The notes under the pieces were generated by a model. That model made no database searches, was not told where the DNA came from, and was given only the letters and a program-made list of their open reading frames with translations. The position numbers were made by a program, and so were the translations under genes. Source: Archivesica marissinica (lineage: Eukaryota; Mollusca; Bivalvia; Venerida; Vesicomyidae). Taken from it: a stretch of 64,000 bases of DNA. The DNA lies in contig CM026390.1 of NCBI GenBank assembly GCA_014843695.1, forward strand, positions 2,749,213 to 2,813,212, read 5' to 3'. This document shows, piece by piece, positions 13,601 through 25,700 of this stretch; positions within the stretch are counted from its first letter, which is position 1, and the number at the start of each line of letters is the position of its first letter.

Positions 13601-16600
13601 TTAACTTTAGTAAACCACCATTTACAGAGTTATTTATCCTAGTGTTAACTTTAGTAAACCACCATTTACAGAGTTATTTATCCTAGTGTTAACTTTAGTA
13701 AACCACCATTTACAGAGTTATTTATCCTAGTGTTAACTTTAGTAAACCACCATTTATAGAGTTATTTATCCTAGTGTTAACTTTAGTAAACCACCATTTA
13801 CAGAGTTATTTATCCTAGTGTTAACTTTAGTAAACCACCATTTACAGAGTTATTTATCCTAGTGTTAACTTTAGTAAACCACCATTTATAGAGTTATTTA
13901 TCCTAGTGTTAACTTTAGTAAACCACCATTTATAGAGTTATTTATCCTAGTGTTAACTTTAGTAAACCACCATTTACAGAGTTATTTATCCTAGTGTTAA
14001 CTTTAGTAAACCACCATTTACAGAGTTATTTATCCTAGTGTTAACTTTAGTAAACCACCATTTACAGAGTTATTTATCCTAGTGTTAACTTTAGTAAACC
14101 ACCATTTACAGAGTTATTTATCCTAGTGTTAACTTTAGTAAACCACCATTTACAGAGTTATTTATCCTAGTGTTAACTTTAGTAAACCACCATTTACAGA
14201 GTTATTTATCCTAGTGTTAACTTTAGTAAACCACCATTTATAGAGTTATTTATCCTAGTGTTAACTTTAGTAACCACCATTTATAGAGTTATTTATCCTA
14301 GTGTTAACTTTAGTAAACCACCATTTACAGAGTTATTTATCCTAGTGTTAACCTTAAGTAAACCACCATTTATAGAGTTATTATCCTAGTGTTAACTTTA
14401 AGTAAACCACCATTTATAGAGTTATTTATCCTAGTGTTAACCTTAAGTAAACCACCATTTACAGAGTTATTTATCCTAGTGTTAACTTTAGTAAACCACC
14501 ATTTACAGAGTTATTTATCCTAGTGTTAACCATAAGTAAACCACCATTTACAGAGTTATTTATCCTAGTGTTAACCATAAGTAAACCACCATTTATAGAG
14601 TTATTTATCCTAGTGTTAACTTTAGTAAACCACCATTTATAGAGTTATTTATCCTAGTGTTAACTTTAGTAAACCACCATTTACAGAGTTATTTATCCTA
14701 GTGTTAACTTTAATAAACCACCATTTACATAGTGTTAACTTTAGTAAACCACCATTTACAGAGTTATTTATCCTAGTGTTAACTTTAGTAAACCACCATT
14801 TACATAGTGTTAACTTTAGTAAACCACCATTTACAGAGTTATTTATCCTAGTGTTAACTTTAGTAAACCACCATTTACAGAGTTATTTATCCTAGTGTTA
14901 ACTTTAGTAAACCACCATTTACATAGTGTTAACTTTAGTAAACCACCATTTACAGAGTTATTTATCCTAGTGTTAACTTTAGTAAACCACCATTTACATA
15001 GTGTTAACTTTAGTAAACCACCATTTACAGAGTTATTTATCCTAGTGTTAACTTTAGTAAACCACCATTTACAGAGTTATTTATCCTAGTGTTAACTTTA
15101 GTAAACCACCATTTACATAGTGTTAACTTTAGTAAACCACCATTTACAGAGTTATTTATCCTAGTGTTAACTTTAGTAAACCACCATTTACAGAGTTATT
15201 TATCCTAGTGTTAACTTTAGTAAACCACCATTTACAGAGTTATTTATCCTAGTGTTAACTTTAGTAAACCACCATTTACAGAGCTATTTATCCTAGTGTT
15301 AACTTTAGTAAACCACCATTTACAGAGCTATTTATCCTAGTGTTAACTTTAGTAAACCACCATTTACAGAGCTATTTATCCTAGTGTTAACTTTAGTAAA
15401 CCACCATTTACAGAGCTATTTATCCTAGTGTTAACTTTAGTAAACCACCATTTACAGAGCTATTTATCCTAGTGTTAACTTTAGTAAACCACCATTTACA
15501 GAGTTATTTATCCTAGTGTTAACTTTAGTAAACCACCATTTACAGAGTTATTTATCCTAGTGTTAACTTTAGTAAACCACCATTTACAGAGTTATTTATC
15601 CTAGTGTTAACTTTAGTAAACCACCATTTACAGAGTTATTTATGCTAGTGTTAACTTTAGTAAACCACCATTTACAGAGCTATTTATCCTAGTGTTAACT
15701 TTAGTAAACCACCATTTACAGAGTTATTTATCCTAGTGTTAACTTTAGTAAACCACCATTTACAGAGTTATTTATCCTAGTGTTAACTTTAGTAAACCAC
15801 CATTTACAGGTTTTCTAGTGTTAACTTTAGTAAACCACCATTTACAGAGTTATTTATCCTAGTGTTAACTTTAGTAAACCACCATTTACATAGTGTTAAC
15901 TTTAGTAAACTACCATTTACAGAGTTATTTATCCTAGTGTTAACTTTAGTAAACCACCATTTACAGAGCTATTTATCCTAGTGTTAACTTTAGTAAACCA
16001 CCATTTACAGAGCTATTTATGCTAGTGTTAACTTTAGTAAACCACCATTTACAGAGTTATTTATCCTAGTGTTAACTTTAGTAAACCACCATTTACAGAG
16101 TTATTATCCTAGTGTTAACTTTAGTAAACCACCATTTACAGAGTTATTTATCCTAGTGTTAACTTTAGTAAACCACCATTTACATAGTGTTAACTTTAGT
16201 AAACCACCATTTACAGAGTTATTTATCCTAGTGTTAACTTTAGTAAACCACCATTTACAGAGTTGTTGGTGATTTTGTTATATCCATAAAGGGAGGTAAT
16301 TTACAAATGGTAATTTCACAAAAGCAGATTCGTTTGCAGGCATATTTCCCAAATTGTACTATTTAACTGTATTATACAAATTTATTTTAGCTCTATTGCG
16401 AAACAAGTTCTTACATATTTTGTTAATCACTCTCGAGACCTCATTCCTGATGGAATCCATCGCCACAAGGGAGAGAGAAGAGGTAACGTGGAATTTAAAT
16501 GCCTTGCCTAAGGGCACAATCATAACGGCTCCAGCAGGGCTCGAACTCCGGACCTTTCGCACCTGAAGCGAACGCGCATCCACTGCGCTATCACGACTTC

Positions 16601-16688
16601 CACTTAACTGTATTAATTTATTATTGAAAAATGAAAATATAAGACAATAATCACAATATATAATCATCCACTCCTTACAATATCTCGG

Positions 16689-16775
<87 letters not shown>

Positions 16776-19700
16776 GCATTGTAACAACGACCTATGTTGA
16801 ATATTTGCCAGGTTTTATTGCGGCTGATATTAAGGGAACTGGGTCGTGGACACAGCTGTTTCTCATCACAGACTATCACGATAACGGATCATTATACGAT
16901 TACCTCACAGACAACACGCTCGACCATCACGACATGCTTAAAATAGCTCATTCCATATCCGCAGGCTTGTCACATTTACATACGGAAATATTTGGTACAA
17001 GAGGTATGATGTTTTTAAATACATACTATATACAGTCAAGTTATTATTCTGTATTCTGTGCCCGAGAGTTATTTCGGAGATGCTTGCTGTGTGTGTGTGT
17101 TTTACGTTTATTTATCGTCGCTACCGGTTGCCCATATGAGCGATGCCTCCTGAAGAGATTAGTAATTTTAGATGTTGGAGGATAGTGCAATGATACAGAC
17201 AGAGACCCATTCCAGAGTCTCCTCTGGTTCTTTTACGTGCACGGTGTAAAGCACCGACACTAGACCTCGGTTTAACGTCCCATCTGAAAGACTGTTAATT
17301 TTATTAGGGTCAGACGGGGGATCGAACCTGCGATCCCTGGATTACCAGTCCAGCGTTTTACCACTGGGCTACAGATCCGTCTGTTATGTTATGCTTGCTG
17401 TATTCAATAAATGAAGATATAAATATCGGACATTGTTGAGGTAGCATGGCTGAACAGTTGCGGTTATCAACAATAACGGTAGATCTCAATCCTCGTTTTA
17501 AAGCTGCGATCTCGGTACTACCTTCAGGTAGATGAACAACACAGACACTGCGATATCATATATGGTGTGAGATATATGTACACAAGTGCAATATCATATA
17601 TGGTGTGAGATATATGTACACAAGTGCAATATCATATATGGTGTGAGATATATGTACACAAGTGCGATATCATATATGGTGTGAGATATATGTACACAAG
17701 TGTAATATCATATATGGTGTGAGATATATATACACAAGTGTGATATCATATATGGTGTGAGATATATGTACACAAGTGTGATATCATATATGGTGTGAGA
17801 TATATGTACACAAGTGTGATATCATATATGGTGTGAGATATATGTACACAAGTGTAATATCATATATGGTGTGAGATATATGTACACAAGTGTAATATCA
17901 TATATGGTGTGAGATATATATACACAAGTGTGATATCATATATGGTGTGAGATATATGTACACAAGTGTAATATCATATATGGTGTGAGATATATGTACA
18001 CAAGTGCGATATCATATAAGGTGTGAGATATATGTACACAAGTGTAATATCATATACCCGGTATGACCCACCATGACAAAATCAGTCTTAAGTCTAAAAA
18101 ATACTAATAATAATGAGTTAACTATACCATCATATAGGTATACGTATAAGCTTTCTAGTGATATCAGTATCATTCATGTAGCTCGTTTCAGTCCAAAGTT
18201 ATGACCATTTGAATAATGGATTTCTCGCGATTAATATTCCGAGAAAACGGCTGTCAAAGATTTGCAGAAATTCTGACTTATTTTAACAAAATTTGGAGAC
18301 GCAGTGAAATCAAAACACCATAGCAACCAATATATTCCACATGACACAACTAGTCTCCTTTGATTAGTCTGATCTGACAGTGCCTAGGGCATAAGTGGAC
18401 AACCTTGTATTATATAAAATTGTTAATTGGATCATAGTACACAGTAGCAGTGTTTCATTGATCAATTAAAATGTTTACTTTAGCACAATTCCCCTTATCA
18501 GTTGTGTTGTTTTAGGAAAGGATTATGGGGTAATTTATGGCTTTTTGTGGGAAGTAAAGTAACCTTGTATATTGTGCAGCTCTGAATTAGAAAAGGGGTG
18601 AAAAGCTAGTTCACAGTGAAAAGTGAAATATTCTTTTGTAATATTATGAAACATAAAAGCTGAATTCAGTCACAGTTATGAAAGAATGAACTTTTGGATT
18701 CAGGTGAAGTTTTATTTTAGAATTTATATTTTGTATGGTATGATTGTGGTGCATGTTGCGCATTATAAGGTAAAACATGTATAAGATAATAACAATAAAT
18801 TGAGGTTAATTAGTCAGATTTTGGTGTGAAATGTTGCATTTAATGAGAATAACTGAATCAGACATTACACAAACGTTATATTTCATTCAATTTTGAAAAA
18901 TCTACTGGATGCCACAAATACATGTACGTCCGAAATACTGGGCTACACGGAACACGGGTACAGACAAACGGTGCGTTCAAAAATAGCATCAGCTGAAAAT
19001 ACGTCATCTCTAGTTTATTTCGGTACCAAATACATGGGGCCAAACCGCAGGATAGTATCATTGAAGGCCTCACGCCGTTTTCTTACATTATGAACGAAAA
19101 TTTTCAGATTCCCAATTGGGAACAGCTGATCAAAAATCTTTCACTCGCCATAATACCTCGGAATTTGTAAGGGAAGTAACTGCTATGGAACTTCTTGTAA
19201 CAGGTGTGAATCTAAAAATCGATTCTTAATTTCCCTGTTTTGTTTCCAGAAAATTGATTTTCAGGCTTGAGATTTTCTACAAGAAGATTTTAATTAATGT
19301 TTTTTAATATTAAATTCTTTATTACGCGCATTTTCCAGCTTTTGGCCACAAATTGTTGATTGCAAATGCTTTTTTTAAACCGAAAAAAATGATATTTCAA
19401 ATTCCCGGATTTTGCTCTGTAGGAACCCTGAATAACATATGAGACCTTGTCAATTCTACCCTATAGAAGATAGGTAATATGGAAAAATACCCATTGTTCA
19501 GTCTGCGTGAAAGACTAGCTCACCCTTCCGTCCCCATTGCCACGTGATTAAATATTTATGAAAAACTTGCTATTTCTCTTCCATCATGCGCTCTGTAGCT
19601 TTGATGCTTTTCACAAGTGTTCCAAGATGTTTCAATATAAGTTCCATGTCACAGAATTATCTCGTTTTTACCTCTCTATGAATGTGTTGAAGGTTTGTGA

Positions 19701-22700
19701 TACCTCCATTATTGTGCAAACTGCTTCATACATCTTCCTGTAAGATAGCATTGTTTTGGCGCCTGGCATACAAGCATAGGATTCGGGAAGTACTGATGTT
19801 CATAAAAACAGGTGTCTCATACGTCAGAAATGGCTGGCCCTTTAAATAGGGGTAACACTATAATATACAAACTCTGTACTTTTTAAATTATGTGTAGCAT
19901 TTCATTTTTTATAGTTTTGATGAAATTTATCATGTTTGTGAATTGAAGTGAGCACTCAGTTGTAAAAATGTTTTCATTGGATCCAAAATGGCCGCTTTTC
20001 TGTTACTATAAATAGTTTGCATTTAATGTTTCTATATGTTGTACATGGCTATACTGCATTTAATGTTTCTATATGTTGTACATGGCTATACTGCATTTAA
20101 TGTTTCTATATGTTGTACATGGCTATACCGCTTCACAAGTCTTTATACAATTCTTCATGGAGCTTTTGAACATTAGTTTATACAAATTTATTTTAGCTCG
20201 ATTGCGAAACAAGTTCTTTCAACTTATATAAATCGCTCTCGAGACCTCATTCCTGATGGAATCTATATGAGGGAGAGAGAAGAGGCAACGTGGAATTTAA
20301 ATGCCTTGCCTAAGGACACAATCGTAACGGCTCCAGCGGGGCTCGAACTCCGGACCTTTCGCACCTGAAGCGAACGCGCATCCACAGCGCTATCACGACT
20401 TCCACTTTTGGACATTCAGATACAAATTGTGGCGGATTTGATGAACATAAGAGTGTAGCGCCAGATAGCACCAGGATCCTCTCTGTGGCAACCATAACAA
20501 CAAACAGCATTTGGCCATATAACAACAAACAGCATTTTACTTGCAGGAAAACCAGCAATTGCTCACAGGGATATGAAAACGAAAAACATTCTAGTGAAGA
20601 AAGATGGCAGTTGTTGTATAGCTGACCTTGGACTGGCAGTTAAATATGTCAGGTAAATATACGCAGCACCTGTAAGCTTAAATGTGTCAGGTAAATATAC
20701 ACAGCACCTGTAAGCTTAAATATGTCAGGTAAATATACACAGCACCTGTAAGCTTAAATATGTCAGGTAAATATACACAGCACCTGTAAGCTTAAATATG
20801 TCAGGTAAATATACACAGCACCTGTAAGCTTAAATATGTCAGGTAAATATACACAGCACCTGTAAGCTTAAATATGTCAGGTAAATATACGCAGCACCTG
20901 TAAGCTTAAATATGTCATGTAAATATACACAGCACCTGTAAGCTTAAATATGTCAGGTAAATATACGCAGCACCTGTAAGCATGATGTACCACCTGTATG
21001 CGTCATGTACCAGCGTGATGTACCACCTGTAAGCATGATGTACCACCTGTAAGCATGATGTACCAGCGTGATGCAGCAACTGTAAGTGTGATGTACCACC
21101 TGTAAGCTTGATGTACCAGCGTGATGCAGCACCTGTATGCGTGATGTACCACCTGTAAGTGTGATGTACCAGCGTGATGTACCACCTGTTAGCATGATGT
21201 ACCACCTGTAAGCATGATGTACCACCTGTAAGCATGATGTACCACCTGTAAGTGTGATGTACCACCTGTAAGCATGGTGTACCACCTGTAAGCATGATGT
21301 ACCACCTGTAAGCATGATGTACCACCTGTAAGCGTGATGTACCACCTGTAAGCATGATGTACCACCTGTAAGCATGATGTACCAGCATGATGTACCACCT
21401 GTAAGCATGATGTACCACCTGTAAGCGTGATGTACCACCTGTAAGCATGATGTACCAGCATGATGTACCACCTGTAAGTGTGATGTACCAGCATGATGTA
21501 CCACCTGTAAGCATGATGTACCACCTGTAAGCATGATGTACCACCTGTAAGCATGATGTACCACCTGTAAGCGTGATGTACCACCTGTATGCATGATGTA
21601 CCACATGTAAGCATGATGTACCACCTGTTAGCATGATGTACCACCTGTAAGCATGATGTACCACCTGTAAGCATGGTGTACCACCTGTAAGTGTGATGTA
21701 CCACCTGTAAGCGTGATGTACCAGCGTGATGTACCACCTGTTAGCATGATGTACCACCTGTAAGCGTGATGTACCACCTGTAAGCGTGATGTACCACCTG
21801 TAAGCATGATGTACCACCTGTAAGCATGATGTACCACCTGTAAGCGTGATGTACCACCTGTAAGCATGATGTACCACCTGTAAGTGTGCTGTACCACCTG
21901 TATGCATGATGTACCACCTGTAAGCGTGATGTACCACCTGTAAGTGTGATGTACCACCTGTAAGCATGATGTACCAGCATGATGTACCACCTGTAAGCGT
22001 GATGTACCACCTGTAAGCATGATGTACCAGCATGATGTACCAGCGTGATGTACCACCTGTTAGCATGATGTACCACCTGTAAGCATGATGTACCACCTGT
22101 AAGCGTGATGTACCACCTGTAAGCATGATGTACCACCTGTAAGCATGATGTACCACCTGTAAGTGTGATGTACCACCTGTAAGCGTGATGTACCACCTGT
22201 AAGCATGATGTACCACCTGTAAGTGTGATGTACCACCTGTAAGCATGATGTACCACCTGTAAGCATGATGTACCACCTGTAAGTGTGATGTACCACCTGT
22301 AAGCGTGATGTACCAGCATGATGTACCACCTGTAAGCATGATGTACCACCTGTAAGCGTGATGTACCAGCGTGATGTACCACCTGTAAGCATGATGTACC
22401 ACCTGTAAGCATGATGTACCACCTGTAAGCGTGATGTACCACCTGTAAGCGTGATGTACCAGCATGATGTACCACCTGTAAGCATGATGTACCACCTGTA
22501 AGCGTGATGTACCACCTGTAAGTGTGATGTACCACCTGTAAGCATGATGTACCACCTGTAAGCATGATGTACCACCTGTAAGCATGATGTACCACCTGTA
22601 AGCATGATGTACCACCTGTAAGCATGATGTACCAGCGTGATGTACCACCTGTAAGCATGATGTACCAGCGTGATGCACCACCTGTAAGAGTGATGTACCA

Positions 22701-25700
22701 CCTGTAAGCATGATGTACCACCTGTAAGCATGATGTACCAGCGTGATGCACCACCTGTAAGTGTGATGTACCACCTGTAAGCATGATGTACCAGCGTGAT
22801 GCACCACCTGTAAGCATGATGTACCACCTGTAAGCATGATGCACCACCTGTAAGCATGATGTACCAGCGTGATGCACCACCTGTAAGTGTGATGTACCAC
22901 CTGTAAACGTGATGTACCACCTGTAAGCGTGATGTACCACCTGTAAGCATGATGTACCATCTGTAAGCATGATGTACCACCTGTAAGCATGATGTACCAC
23001 CTGTAAGTGTGATGTACCAGCTGATGTACCACCTGTAAGCATGATGTACCACCTGTAGCATGATGTACCACCTGTAAGCATGATGTACCACCTGTAAGCA
23101 TGATGTACCACCTGTAAGCATGATGTACCACCTGTAAGCATGATGTACCGCCTGTAAGTGTGATGTACCACCTGTAAGCATGGTGTACCACCTGTAAGCA
23201 TGATGTACCACCTGTAAGCATGATGTACCAGCATGATGTACCACCTGTAAGCATGATGTACCAGCGTGATGCACCACCTGTAAGTGTGATGTACCAGTGT
23301 GGTGATGCACCACCTGTAAGCATGATGTACCACCTGTAAGCATGATGCACCACCTGTAAGCATGATGTACCAGCGTGATGCACCACCTGTATGTGTGATG
23401 TACCACCTGTAAGCGTGATGTACCACCTGTAAGCATGATGTACCACCTGTAAGCATGATGTACCACCTGTATGCATGATGTACCACCTGTAAGCGTGATG
23501 TACCACCTGTAAGCATGATGTACCACCTGTAAGCATGATGTACCACCTGTAAGCGTGATGTACCACCTGTAAGCATGATGTACCACCTGTAAGCATGATG
23601 TACCACCTGTAAGCATGATGTACCAGCGTGATGTACCACCTGTAAGTGTGATGTACCACCTGTAGGCATGATGTACCACCTGTAAGCATGATGTACCACC
23701 TGTAAGCATGATGTACCAGCGTGATGTACCACCTGTAAGCGTGATGTACCACCTGTAAGCGTGATGTACCAGCGTGATGTACCACCTGTAAGCATGATGT
23801 ACCACCTGTAAGCATGATGTACCACCTGTAAGTGTGATGTACCACCTGTAAGCATGGTGTACCACCTGTAAGCATGATGTACCACCTGTAAGCATGATGT
23901 ACCAGCGTGATGTACCACCTGTAAGCATGATGCACCACCTGTAAGCATGATGTACCACCTGTAAGCATGATGTACCACCTGTAAGCATGATGTACCACCT
24001 GTAAGCATGATGTACCACCTGTAAGCATGATGTACCACCTGTAAGCATGATGTACCACCTGTAAGCATGATGTACCACCTGTAAGCATGATGTACCACCT
24101 GTAAGCATGATGTACCACCTGTAAGTGTGATGCACCACCTGTAAGCGTGATGTACCACCTGTAAGCATGATGTACCACCTGTAAGCGTGATGTACCACCT
24201 GTAAGCGTGATGTACCACCTGTAAGCATGATGTACCACCTGTAAGCATGATGTACCAGCGTGATGCAGCACCTTTAAGTGTGATGTACCTGCGTGATGCA
24301 CCACCTGTAAGCGTGATGTACCACCTGTAAGCGTGATGTACCACCTGTAAGCATGATGTACCACCTGTAAGCATGATGTACCACCTGTAAGCATGATGTA
24401 CCACCTGTAAGCATGATGTACCACCTGTAAGCGTGATGTACCACCTGTAAGCACGATGTACCACCTGTAAGCATGATGTACCACCTGTAAGCATGATGTA
24501 CCACCTGTAAGCATGATGTACCACCTGTATGCATGATGTACCACCTGTAAGCATGATGTACCACCTGTAAGCGTGATGTACCACCTGTAAGCATGATGTA
24601 CCTGCGTGATGCACCACCTGTAAGCGTGATGTACCTGCGTGATGCACCACCTGTAAGCGTGATGTACCAGCGTGATGCAGCACCTGTAATCATGATGTAC
24701 CTGCGTGATGCACCACCTGTAAGCGTGATGTACCAGCATGATGCAGCACCTGTAATCATGATGTACCTGCGTGATGCACCACCTGTAAGCGTGATGTACC
24801 TGCGTGATGCACCACCTGTAAGCATGATGTACCAGCGTGATGCAGCACCTGTAAGCGTGATGTACCAGCGTGATGCAGCACCTGTAATCATGATGTACCT
24901 GCGTGATGCACCACCTGTAAGCATGATGTACCAGCGTGATGCAGCACCTGTAAGCGTGATGTACCTGCGTGATGCACCACCTGTAAGAGTGATGTACACA
25001 TACAGTAAAACCTGGGTTAAACAGCCCAATAAGGGGAGTATATTGGCTGCATGGCGCAGGTTGCAGATCTGTTGATGTCAAATATATAATAACGGTAATA
25101 TGACAGCTTTGTGGCTTAACCCTTTCAACACCACAGACCTCTAAATAGGCTTACAAAAAGTGTAGATCTGCACTTTTTGCCAGTAATATTACTATTTTTA
25201 GACAAAATTACCCATTTTGATAATTGAACTGGTCCAAATGTAATTTTCTTATTAATTTATTGACCTAATAATATCATGGACCAGTCCATGTCAGTTATTT
25301 GGTGTTGAATGGGTTAATGCAGATTGTTTATAACTGTGTGTATAACCTAAGTTCCAGTACACAGAGGGATCTGTAGTCCAGTGGTAACACGCTGGACTGG
25401 TAATCTAGGGATCGCAGGTTCGATCCCTGTATGACCCTAATAAAATTAAGTCTTTCAGATGAGACATTAGACCGAGGTCTTGTGTCGGTGCTTTACACTG
25501 TGCACGTAAAAGAACCAGAGGAGACTTTGTAATGGGTCTCTGTCTGTATCATTGCACTATCCTCCAAAAATCTAAAATGACTAATCTCTTCAGGAGGCGT
25601 CGCTCATATGGGCAACCGGTAGCGATGATAAATAAACGTGTCACGCACACAGTTCCAGTACCTGTCCTTCCATAGACGGACAGACAGATCTATGTGTCTG

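Noticed and set aside
16688..17185. 165-codon frame starting in the TCTG repeat and including exon b
   Set aside because: Only 16812-17003 matches the receptor; the rest is microsatellite and intron read-through past a good GT donor.
20915..25081. 1388-codon minus-strand frame in intron 3
   Set aside because: Translation of the 20-bp array, overlapping the receptor splice-site array on the opposite strand; no domain.
25361..25435. Functional tRNA-Thr gene (also the heads at 17315-17390, 25782-25853 and 61011-61085)
   Set aside because: Each tRNA-like stretch is fused to a SINE body bounded by target-site duplications, with decayed stems.
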